NCBI GenBank assembly: GCA_947169285.1
Contig: CAMVPB010000010.1
Span: 1 to 34,404, forward strand
Source of the DNA: an uncultured bacterium
GTDB lineage: Bacteria > Bacillota_I > Bacilli_A > RF39 > UBA660
Length of the DNA: 34,404 nt
Direction of reading: 5' to 3'
The notes under the pieces are model-generated. The model worked only from the letters and a program-made list of their open reading frames with translations. It had not been told where the DNA came from and ran no database searches. This document shows, one piece after another, positions 1 to 8,758 of this stretch. Positions within the stretch are counted from its first letter, which is position 1. Every line of letters starts with the position of its first letter. The position numbers were made by a program, and so were the translations under genes.

Positions 1-2430
<2,430 letters not shown>

Positions 2431-2459
2431 TATTTTAATTTGATAGTTATTACATTATC

Positions 2460-2488
2460 TTGTTTTGAGAGAATGATTATTGTATAAT
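2460..2488 (+). promoter_or_regulatory. Predicted sigma-A promoter for 5S rRNA in the 23S-5S spacer
   Basis: TTGTTT at 2460-2465, a 17-nt spacer, then a perfect TATAAT at 2483-2488. Initiation about 7 nt downstream falls at 2495-2496, which is the predicted mature 5' end of 5S rRNA. AT-rich spacers produce TATAAT by chance, but the correct spacing and the coincidence with the 5S start make this worth recording. Confidence 0.5.
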
Positions 2489-2495
2489 ATATTTT

Positions 2496-2601
2496 GATTG
2501 GTGACGATAGCAAAGTGGACACACCTCTTCCCATCCCGAACAGAGAAGTTAAGCACTTTAACGGCGAAAATAGTGTAAGCGAAGATAGCAAGTTGCCAGT
2601 C
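2496..2601 (+). rRNA. 5S ribosomal RNA (short, about 106 nt)
   Basis: Recognised by the conserved block CCCATCCCGAACAGAGAAG followed by TTAAGC, near 2531-2554. The ends form the terminal helix: GATTGGTGAC (2496-2505) pairs with GTTGCCAGTC (2592-2601), with three G-U wobbles. Helix II/III sequences look normal. The helix IV/loop E part (about 2560-2592) is clearly shorter than in Bacillus. The total is about 106 nt instead of 115-120, a length known from Mollicutes. The exact ends are inferred from the terminal helix. Confidence 0.93.
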
Positions 2602-2610
2602 TTTTTTTTT
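2602..2610 (+). terminator. T-tract after the 5S rRNA terminal helix
   Basis: Nine T residues follow directly on the 3' strand of the 5S terminal helix. The mature 5S end and the terminator may therefore coincide, with helix I acting as the terminator stem. Inferred from position and base composition. Confidence 0.5.
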
Positions 2611-2625
2611 GATTTAAAATTTTTA

Positions 2626-2654
2626 TTTACTTTTCATAAAAATTGTGGTGTAAT
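2626..2654 (+). promoter_or_regulatory. Possible promoter for the M3 peptidase / HAD pair
   Basis: TTTACT (2626-2631), 17 nt, TGTAAT (2649-2654). It lies after the 5S T-tract and upstream of GGAGGG (2671-2676). The matches are moderate (4/6 and 5/6) in an AT-rich background. Confidence 0.35.
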
Positions 2655-2680
2655 AAATATTAAGTATTACGGAGGGTTTT

Positions 2681-3871
2681 GTGAAAATAAATGAAGATAA
2701 CATATTAAACGATATGGGGGAAGTTTGCTCATTAACATATAACCCAACTTATTCAAAAAATAAGTTATTTAATGATGATGTGGCAAGATTAAATCATTTA
2801 TACCTTGTCACATATGGCAAGTTTTTTGAATTATATGATTATTTTAACCCATATTATGATAAATTTTTTTGTCGAGATTATGAGAAGGATTTTACTGAAT
2901 ATACATATTTGATAAGTAAATACCAAAAATATTATTTAGAGATGTCAAAAAATTACTTAAAGATTCTTGAAAACAATAATTTTTTTTATACCTATTTTAA
3001 CTGTAAAAGAACTTATAGTGACCTTAAAATGAAAGAGTTATTATTAGACTTTTTCAATGATGAGGGGACCGATAAGTTAAAAATAGTTAAATCTATGTTT
3101 GATGAAGAAAGAGTAAGTACTTCATCACTAGAAAACTTGGATTATGTTGGATTTTGTACTATAACTGACACAAATATAAAACCATATGTTGTTGTTGATG
3201 GTATTCAAGATAAGAACACATTATTTCAATTAGTAGATTTTGCTCACGAATTTGGCCATGCAATTGAAGCTAGCTATATGCAAAATAGATATAATGAATT
3301 TTATAAATTAAGAAATTTACCTTTTAGTGAAGTAGCTTCTATGTTTTATGAATTAGAATTTTTAAGATACATGCAAAGAAATAGAATTAATATTAAAGAT
3401 ACTATTAATGCAATTAATGATTTTCATTCTTTTACTTCTTCATTTTTAGAGGGGTTAGTGTATAGTGATACTAAAGAAATAGTAGAAGATGACGAAAAAT
3501 TTATTTCTTCAAGTGATGATTTTTATGTTAATGAAGAAAGGGATATTATAAGGCCATTTAAAAAAGAAAGTGATAAAGATGGTTTAGAATATTGGCTGGA
3601 GTTTGAATTCTATAGACCTTTGATTTATGGATTAGGTTCTTATTTAGCACTTCATTTATCTGAATTAAAAAAACAAGATCCTAAAGAATTTAATAAAGCT
3701 TGGAATTATTATCTATCTACTAGAACCCTTATGAGTTATGAAGAGATATTTAATTTATTTGGTTTAAATGTTGATGAATTTGTATCAGGTAAACTAATTG
3801 AACCAACAATAAAGCAAGATTTAGAAAATTATAGAAAGCAATTGATAAGAAAAAATGATTATAAAGGATAA
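2681..3871 (+). CDS. M3-family (oligoendopeptidase F-like) metallopeptidase, short form
   Basis: Predicted cytoplasmic zinc peptidase cleaving oligopeptides. The signature is HEFGH at residues 189-193 (HExxH zinc site) with a glutamate in SEVAS (E217) about 24 residues later, the spacing of the third zinc ligand in family M3. No signal peptide. At 396 aa it is about two-thirds the size of typical PepF/oligoendopeptidase F (about 600 aa). The missing part is N-terminal, because the segment before the active site is only about 185 aa. The start is GTG, placed 4 nt after a strong GGAGGG; no ATG is better placed. The 3' end overlaps the HAD gene by 17 nt, so the two are probably translationally coupled. 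The family is fairly sure; whether the short form is an active peptidase is inferred from the intact metal site. Confidence 0.8.
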   Translation: MKINEDNILNDMGEVCSLTYNPTYSKNKLFNDDVARLNHLYLVTYGKFFELYDYFNPYYDKFFCRDYEKDFTEYTYLISKYQKYYLEMSKNYLKILENNNFFYTYFNCKRTYSDLKMKELLLDFFNDEGTDKLKIVKSMFDEERVSTSSLENLDYVGFCTITDTNIKPYVVVDGIQDKNTLFQLVDFAHEFGHAIEASYMQNRYNEFYKLRNLPFSEVASMFYELEFLRYMQRNRINIKDTINAINDFHSFTSSFLEGLVYSDTKEIVEDDEKFISSSDDFYVNEERDIIRPFKKESDKDGLEYWLEFEFYRPLIYGLGSYLALHLSELKKQDPKEFNKAWNYYLSTRTLMSYEEIFNLFGLNVDEFVSGKLIEPTIKQDLENYRKQLIRKNDYKG

Positions 3872-4553
3872 TTTAAATACTAAAAATATAAAATTATTAA
3901 TATATGATGTAGATGGCACTTTAGTGTATTTTAAAACATTATTTTATTTATTAAAAGAATCTTTTGAAATTCATGGAATACCATTTAAAAAAGAATACTT
4001 TGATGAATATGTTTTAGCTGTTTCAACATCTTTAAATGAAAATAGAACTGATTTTGGTCATAGAAGTCTGTCTAACTCTTTTGATGAAAACTTTGAAATA
4101 ATAAAGAAGTATAATCTAAGTGGTAAAGACTATTTAAAAACTCTTTTAGATTTAGAATATAAATATACACAAGTGTTTAAAGGAGTTAATAATACTTTAA
4201 GTTATTTATACAAAGAATATCCTCAAGTAATATCTACAAATTGGTTCGAAGAATCGCAAAAGGCAAAAATAAATAAATATGATCTATTAAAATACTTTCA
4301 AAAAATATATAGTTGTGAATTATATTATCCAAAACCTAATAAAAAGCATTTTGAAAGAATATCTAATGACTACAATCTTTTACCAGAAGAATGTTTAATT
4401 ATAGGAGATTCAATATCTGATGTAAAAGCATCAATCTATGGATATAACACATTATTGGTAGATTATAATAGCAAAAAAGAAAATATATATGATTTATCTA
4501 CATATGTAGTAAATGATTTTAGAGATATTAAAAAAGTATTAACAAGAAAATAA
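3855..4553 (+). CDS. HAD-superfamily hydrolase (phosphoglycolate phosphatase-like)
   Basis: Predicted Mg2+-dependent phosphatase of the HAD superfamily, 232 aa, cytoplasmic. Motif I is YDVDGT at residues 17-22, giving nucleophile D18 and acid/base D20. Motif II is around STNW (127-130), the conserved lysine is in YPKP (K160), and motif IV is GDSISD (184-189). The C1 cap lies between motifs I and II, as in subfamily IA (phosphoglycolate phosphatase/beta-phosphoglucomutase group), so small phosphorylated metabolites are the likely substrates. The substrate cannot be read from sequence. The start ATG lies inside the end of the M3 peptidase gene (17-nt overlap) with only a weak purine-rich site, suggesting translational coupling. 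The stop codon lies in the loop of the following terminator hairpin. Confidence 0.85.
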   Translation: MIIKDNLNTKNIKLLIYDVDGTLVYFKTLFYLLKESFEIHGIPFKKEYFDEYVLAVSTSLNENRTDFGHRSLSNSFDENFEIIKKYNLSGKDYLKTLLDLEYKYTQVFKGVNNTLSYLYKEYPQVISTNWFEESQKAKINKYDLLKYFQKIYSCELYYPKPNKKHFERISNDYNLLPEECLIIGDSISDVKASIYGYNTLLVDYNSKKENIYDLSTYVVNDFRDIKKVLTRK

Positions 4554-4566
4554 TTTCTTGTTTTTT
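4541..4566 (+). terminator. Rho-independent terminator of the M3/HAD operon
   Basis: Perfect 9-bp stem AACAAGAAA / TTTCTTGTT with loop ATAA (4550-4553), followed by T residues. The TAA stop of the HAD gene forms most of the loop. Confidence 0.85.
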
Positions 4567-4591
4567 ATTTTACATTTTATGGAACAATTGT

Positions 4592-4620
4592 TTGCTTTTA
4601 CGTATAATGAGTGGTAGAAT
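4592..4620 (+). promoter_or_regulatory. Promoter of the rSAM-DUF4130-chaperonin cassette
   Basis: TTGCTT (4592-4597), 17-nt spacer, TAGAAT (4615-4620) with an upstream TGG giving an extended -10. Predicted start near 4627, so the leader is about 11 nt and begins at the Shine-Dalgarno AAGAGGT (4627-4633). A perfect TATAAT at 4603-4608 is an alternative -10 but has no good -35. Confidence 0.5.
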
Positions 4621-4637
4621 AATTATAAGAGGTAATT

Positions 4638-5852
4638 ATGGAATTAAAAGATAAATTAGAAATACTATCAGATGCCGCTAAATATGATGCTTCTTGCAGT
4701 TCAAGTGGATCTAATAGAAATAATAAACAAGGTGGCATTGGTAATGCCCATTATAGTGGTATATGTCATAGTTTTACTTCTGATGGAAGATGTGTTTCAC
4801 TTCTTAAAATACTTTTAACTAATTCATGTATTTATGATTGTAAATATTGTATTAACAGAAAAAGTAATGATGTAAAAAGAGCAATGTTTACACCAGAGGA
4901 AATTGCTAATATAACAATTAATTTTTATAGAAGAAATTATATTGAAGGATTATTTTTATCATCCGCTATTATTAAAAGTCCTAATTATACTATGGAACTT
5001 TTGTATCAAACGTTATATTTACTTAGAACTAAATATAAATTTAATGGATATATTCATGTAAAAGCAATACCTGGTTCCGATGAAAATTTAATTAAAAAAG
5101 TAGGTGCTTTAGCTGATAGAATAAGTACTAATGTAGAACTTCCTTCTAATGAATCATTAAAGCTATTGGCACCTGATAAAAAAGAAGACAAGATTAAAAA
5201 TACTATGTCTACTATAAAAAGTATTAGAAGTAAAAGTATTGTACCTGCTGGTCAAACAACTCAACTTATAATCGGAGCTACTAAAGATAGTGATTATAGT
5301 ATTATGAAATTATCTGAAAATTTATATAATGATTCTAAACTTAAAAGAGTATACTATTCTGCTTATGTACCAGTTAATAAAGATAATGTTTTACCAATGA
5401 TTAAAGAAGTGCCTTTAAAACGTGAAAATAGGCTTTATCAGGCTGATTGGTTACTTAGGTATTATAATTTCAAGGTAGATGATATTTTAACTCAAGAAAG
5501 CCCTAATTTTAATCTTTTATTAGATCCTAAAGCTGATTATGCTCTTAAACATATAAATTTATATCCAGTAGAAGTTAATACAGCATCTTATAATACTCTT
5601 TTGAAAGTTCCTGGTATTGGAGTTACTTCTGCTAAAAGAATAATTAGTTCTAGAAGGTTTACTAAAATAAATTTTGATATTTTAAAAAAATTAGGTGTTG
5701 TTTTAAAAAGAGCTAAATATTTTATAACTTGTGATGGAAAGTATTATGCTAGTAGTTCTTTATTTAATAAGAGTTATATACAAAAGTTATTAGAAGAGCC
5801 TAAAGATATTAAAAAAGTAAGTTATAAACAATTAAATTTATTTGAGGAGTAA
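4638..5852 (+). CDS. Putative DNA modification/repair radical SAM protein (rSAM linked to DUF4130)
   Basis: Radical S-adenosylmethionine enzyme, 404 aa. The [4Fe-4S] motif is C64-IYD-C68-KY-C71 (CxxxCxxC), with family-typical extra cysteines C20, C43 and C52 ahead of it. The C-terminal part has a helix-hairpin-helix DNA-binding motif, LLKVPGIGVTSAKRI (about 321-335). This architecture matches the family described as a putative DNA modification/repair rSAM protein, which is usually encoded next to a DUF4130 protein, exactly as here. The substrate is not established; DNA is inferred from the HhH motif and the family association. Start ATG with AAGAGGT 4 nt upstream. It is first in a three-gene cassette, with 2 nt before the next gene. 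Length is normal for the family and no residues appear lost. Confidence 0.85.
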   Translation: MELKDKLEILSDAAKYDASCSSSGSNRNNKQGGIGNAHYSGICHSFTSDGRCVSLLKILLTNSCIYDCKYCINRKSNDVKRAMFTPEEIANITINFYRRNYIEGLFLSSAIIKSPNYTMELLYQTLYLLRTKYKFNGYIHVKAIPGSDENLIKKVGALADRISTNVELPSNESLKLLAPDKKEDKIKNTMSTIKSIRSKSIVPAGQTTQLIIGATKDSDYSIMKLSENLYNDSKLKRVYYSAYVPVNKDNVLPMIKEVPLKRENRLYQADWLLRYYNFKVDDILTQESPNFNLLLDPKADYALKHINLYPVEVNTASYNTLLKVPGIGVTSAKRIISSRRFTKINFDILKKLGVVLKRAKYFITCDGKYYASSSLFNKSYIQKLLEEPKDIKKVSYKQLNLFEE

Positions 5853-5854
5853 TT

Positions 5855-6604
5855 ATGAATAATAAAGTTTATATTTATGATGGGACTATTGAAGGATTAT
5901 TTACAGTTGTTTATAAATGTATGGTAGAAAAAACAATACCTTTAAACGTAATAAAAGATATTTATAAACCTAGTTTGTTTGAAGAATATATAAATGTAGA
6001 TACTGATTATGATTTATCTAATAAGATATTTAAATCTATTCCTAAAAGAATGGGTGATTTAACTTTATATAATGTTTATAATGCCTTTTTAGTTAATAAA
6101 AATGATAAAGAAATTAATATAGTTAATTATTTAATAAATGGATATAAATATGGCAAGAATATAAATAGAATAAAAGATATTGATTCAGTTATAAAAGTTC
6201 AAAAATATTCAAATATGGTAAGAAGAGAAGCGCATAAATTAAAAGGATTTGTTAGATTTGAAGATTTTAATAATATTTTATATTCTAAGTTATCTCCAGA
6301 ACACGATGTTTTAGAATTATTAGTACCTCATTTTAAAAATAGACTTAGTAATGAAACTTGGATTATAGAAGATATTAAAAGAAAAAAAGCAGTATTTTAT
6401 AAAAATAATGAATATAAATTAATTTCGACAATTAACTTAAATTTAGATAGATTTAAATCAAATGATAAAGAATATAAAGATTTATGGAAATCGTTTATTA
6501 AAAGTGTAACTATTAATGAAAGAAAGAATTTAAGATGTCAAATGAATTTTATGCCTAAAAAGTATTGGAAATATATGACTGAGATGGAGGATAATAATGA
6601 ATAA
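5855..6604 (+). CDS. DUF4130 family probable DNA metabolism protein
   Basis: 249-aa cytoplasmic protein beginning IYDGTIEGLF, the characteristic opening of the DUF4130 (rSAM-linked) family. The C-terminal half carries the family core: KYSNMVRREAHKLKGFVRF around 116-134, HDVLELLVPHF, and WKSFIKSVTINERKNLRCQ near the end. In other bacteria DUF4130 is found beside the rSAM/HhH protein or fused to a uracil-DNA-glycosylase-like domain, which links it to damaged or modified DNA. Here it is free-standing and no glycosylase domain is present. No catalytic chemistry is known to me. It starts 2 nt after the rSAM stop with GAGGAG upstream, and its end overlaps the chaperonin start by 8 nt, so the three proteins are probably co-translated. 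Confidence 0.8.
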   Translation: MNNKVYIYDGTIEGLFTVVYKCMVEKTIPLNVIKDIYKPSLFEEYINVDTDYDLSNKIFKSIPKRMGDLTLYNVYNAFLVNKNDKEINIVNYLINGYKYGKNINRIKDIDSVIKVQKYSNMVRREAHKLKGFVRFEDFNNILYSKLSPEHDVLELLVPHFKNRLSNETWIIEDIKRKKAVFYKNNEYKLISTINLNLDRFKSNDKEYKDLWKSFIKSVTINERKNLRCQMNFMPKKYWKYMTEMEDNNE

Positions 6605-8159
6605 AGAAATAATAAGTGGTAAAGAAGCACAAGAATTAATAAAAAATACAGTTATAAAATTATGTGATTACGTTGGTATGACTTTAGGACCCAAAGGATA
6701 TAATGCAATTATAGATACTGACTATACTGAACCTTTTATAACAAATGATGGCGTTACAATTGCAAAGAATTTGGAGTTTAGTCCAAAAGAAGAAGTAATA
6801 GCTAAAATTATAAAGGAAGCATCTATTAAAACAAATGATAAAGTTGGTGATGGTACAACTACTTCTTTAATATTATTAAAATCAATGTACCAAGAATGCT
6901 TAAAATATATAGAAAAAGGTATAAGTCCATATATTATTAAAGAAAAATTATCTATTTTAATAAATGAAATATGTAATAAATTAATTAATAGTAGTAAAAA
7001 GCCTAGCATAAAAGATATAGAAAGTATTGCTACAAATTCTTGTGGTAATAAAGAATATGGTAAATTAATTTCTAGTTTGTTTAAAAAGAATAAATTAATA
7101 AATAAAATTATTATAGAAGAAATAGATAAAGATGAGACTTGCATAAGTAATATTGATGGCTATTTTATTGAAAATGGTGTAGTTTCTTCTTATATGATTA
7201 AAGATAGGTTAGAAAATGAGACAATATTAAATCCATATTTTTTAGTAACAGATTATAAAATAGAGTATATTGATCAAATAAAAAATATCATTGATATTTT
7301 GAAAAATAAATCACTAGTAATAATTGCAGATTCATTTAATGAAGAAGTTATAGAGTATTTATCATCATTAAAATCAAATAATATAATTAATGTCATAGGA
7401 ATAGAAGCTCCTAATTACTCTGAGAATAAAATAGATATATTAGAAGATATTTGTATTTATACAAATGCTAAGCTTATTTCTTCTAAGAAAGGTAATGTGT
7501 TAGAAGAAGTAAATATTAATGATTTAGGAGTATCTAATAGTATTAATATTAATAGAAATAATTCGGTAATTAAAAATGATATAAATGATAATATAAAAAA
7601 AAGAATTAAATATCTAAAAAAATTAATTATTAACGAAACAGATGATTTTAAAAAAGACATATTAGAATCAAGATTATCTTATTTATCAGGTTCTACATCT
7701 ATTATATATGTTGGGGCTAAAACCAAGTCTGAAATGATATTAAATAAAATGAGAATAGAAGATGCGGTTAATGCATGTAAGTCTGTAATAAAGTATGGAT
7801 ATTCTCTTGGTGGTGGAAAAACTTTATATAATATGAGTAAAATATTAAATTCCAATAATATGGAAAATAATATTATGAAAGAAGTATTAGAATCACCTAT
7901 AAAAAAGATTATTATTAATAGTGGTGGAGATGTAAAAGAAATTCTTTCAAAACTAGATAATGAATCTTTAAATACTGGTTATGATGCTTATAATAATAAA
8001 ATAGTTGATTTAATAGAAATGGGTATTATTGATCCTACTTATGTATTAATTGAATCTATTAAAAATGCTTTTTCTATATCAAGTATACTTTTAACAACCT
8101 ACTTAATTATTGTTAGTCTTAATAAAAAAGAAGATAAAAATATAACTGAAGTTTTGTAA
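6597..8159 (+). CDS. Divergent GroEL-like (HSP60/Cpn60) chaperonin
   Basis: 520-aa group I chaperonin homologue. ATP-site motifs are kept: TLGPKG (29-34), TNDGVTIAK with D51 (GroEL D52), GDGTTT (84-89, including the D87 equivalent), and RIEDAV with D389 (the hydrolytic D398). SLGGGKTL (403-410) and GYDAYNNKIVDLIEMGIIDP (461-480) are also recognisable, so ATPase activity looks possible. The apical domain (about 185-365) is strongly diverged, with KAPGFGD replaced by EAPNYSE, although hydrophobic residues persist in helices H/I. The C-terminal GGM tail is absent (it ends NITEVL). No groES lies next to it, unlike a standard groESL operon. It is last in a cassette with rSAM and DUF4130, with an 8-nt overlap. 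It could be the only chaperonin of a reduced genome or a specialised paralogue; the window cannot decide. Confidence 0.85.
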   Translation: MNKEIISGKEAQELIKNTVIKLCDYVGMTLGPKGYNAIIDTDYTEPFITNDGVTIAKNLEFSPKEEVIAKIIKEASIKTNDKVGDGTTTSLILLKSMYQECLKYIEKGISPYIIKEKLSILINEICNKLINSSKKPSIKDIESIATNSCGNKEYGKLISSLFKKNKLINKIIIEEIDKDETCISNIDGYFIENGVVSSYMIKDRLENETILNPYFLVTDYKIEYIDQIKNIIDILKNKSLVIIADSFNEEVIEYLSSLKSNNIINVIGIEAPNYSENKIDILEDICIYTNAKLISSKKGNVLEEVNINDLGVSNSININRNNSVIKNDINDNIKKRIKYLKKLIINETDDFKKDILESRLSYLSGSTSIIYVGAKTKSEMILNKMRIEDAVNACKSVIKYGYSLGGGKTLYNMSKILNSNNMENNIMKEVLESPIKKIIINSGGDVKEILSKLDNESLNTGYDAYNNKIVDLIEMGIIDPTYVLIESIKNAFSISSILLTTYLIIVSLNKKEDKNITEVL

Positions 8160-8160
8160 C

Positions 8161-8644
8161 ACAAAAAAAAGGAATTAAAATGTTTCATTAATTCCCTTTT
8201 TTTCAAAGTAATAATATAATTTTGGTAAAGAAATTATAAAAATACTGAGTTTAAACTAATATAATACGGTATATAGTTTTACATATTCCCAATATTTAGG
8301 AGAACATTATTTAATTATTATTTGAATAAAAGTTAATAATTAATAAAGAATATTAAGTATTAAAATTTAAGAAATATAATTAGTAATATTCAATAAATAA
8401 AATATTGATATTTTGTAGAACATCAACACTAGGTTTTACCGGGCCTAGTTTGTATTATCTCATTACTATGAGTATCTCTCTCATTTACTTTTTTGAAGTA
8501 AATATCCTATTAGATAATGAGTTAATAAAATAATAGATGTGTGTTTTTAAAAACAAATATTATTTTTATTAGTTCTAGCATATAGATATTTTTTAATTTA
8601 ATACTGTAGTATTAAATATATTATATATTTATAGCATCTAGGAT
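8161..8644 (-). ncRNA. Candidate minus-strand non-coding RNA
   Basis: Inferred transcription unit: near-consensus promoter TTGACA-17-TATATT on the minus strand at 8679-8651, predicted start near 8644, and a possible end at the bidirectional hairpin 8203-8171, whose minus-strand 3' side is followed by eight T. The unit would be about 440-480 nt and carries the inverted-repeat block 8521-8428. I do not recognise RNase P RNA (no GAGGAAAGTCC-like core), tmRNA, SRP RNA or a known riboswitch. No protein frame is convincing. The existence of a transcript is inference only. Confidence 0.3.
8171..8203. terminator. Bidirectional terminator after the chaperonin gene
   Basis: GGAATTAA (8171-8178) pairs with TTAATTCC (8188-8195) around a 9-nt loop, with seven T after it. 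Eight A residues (8163-8170) precede it, so the element also reads as a terminator on the minus strand, where a promoter lies at 8651-8679. Confidence 0.8.
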
Positions 8645-8650
8645 GATTAA

Positions 8651-8679
8651 AATATATCATGATTTTTTGTCATTGTCAA
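8651..8679 (-). promoter_or_regulatory. Near-consensus minus-strand sigma-A promoter
   Basis: On the minus strand, a perfect TTGACA (complement of 8674-8679), a 17-nt spacer and TATATT (complement of 8651-8656). It points away from leuS into the inverted-repeat-rich intergenic region. It is the best -35 match I found in the window. Confidence 0.5.
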
Positions 8680-8700
8680 CACATTTAATTAATATTTTAT

Positions 8701-8729
8701 TTGATAAATAGTATTAAATGTATTATAAT
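8701..8729 (+). promoter_or_regulatory. leuS promoter
   Basis: TTGATA (8701-8706), 17-nt spacer, perfect TATAAT (8724-8729). Predicted start near 8736, leaving a leader of about 22 nt before the ATG at 8759 with AGGGAAG in it. Such a short leader leaves no room for a T-box. Confidence 0.7.
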
Positions 8730-8758
8730 TTACTTATGTTTAAAGGGAAGTGAATTAT

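Larger units (their letters stand above)
8160..8749. other. 590-nt AT-rich intergenic region without a convincing protein gene
   Basis: No frame here has a plausible start, Shine-Dalgarno site and length. Contents from left to right: the bidirectional terminator (8171-8203); a 10-bp inverted repeat TTAATTATTA/TAATAATTAA near 8310-8343; a block rich in inverted repeats at 8428-8521, including the only GC-rich patch (near 8439-8446); a hairpin TTTAATACT/AGTATTAAA near 8597-8616; a minus-strand promoter (8651-8679); and the leuS promoter (8701-8729). The leuS promoter predicts a leader of about 22 nt, so the inverted-repeat block is not in the leuS leader made from it. No T-box consensus is present. 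Confidence 0.7.

Noticed and set aside
2494-2694. 66-codon open frame across the 5S rRNA
   Set aside because: It covers the 5S gene and its T-tract; no Shine-Dalgarno site and no protein-like composition.
6722-7144. Long minus-strand frame inside the chaperonin gene, and similar ones in the ATPase, ligA and 29390 genes
   Set aside because: These are compositional mirror frames of AT-rich coding DNA, rich in Leu/Ile/Ser, with no ribosome sites.
8161-8644. RNase P RNA, tmRNA or SRP RNA on the minus strand
   Set aside because: The size would allow the first two, but none of the diagnostic core sequences (GAGGAAAGTCC, tRNA-like end with GGTTCGA, GGAAGCAGC) is present on either strand.
8160-8749. 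T-box leader for leuS
   Set aside because: No AGGGTGGNACCGCG-type motif or specifier stem; the leuS promoter at 8701-8729 leaves a leader of only about 22 nt.
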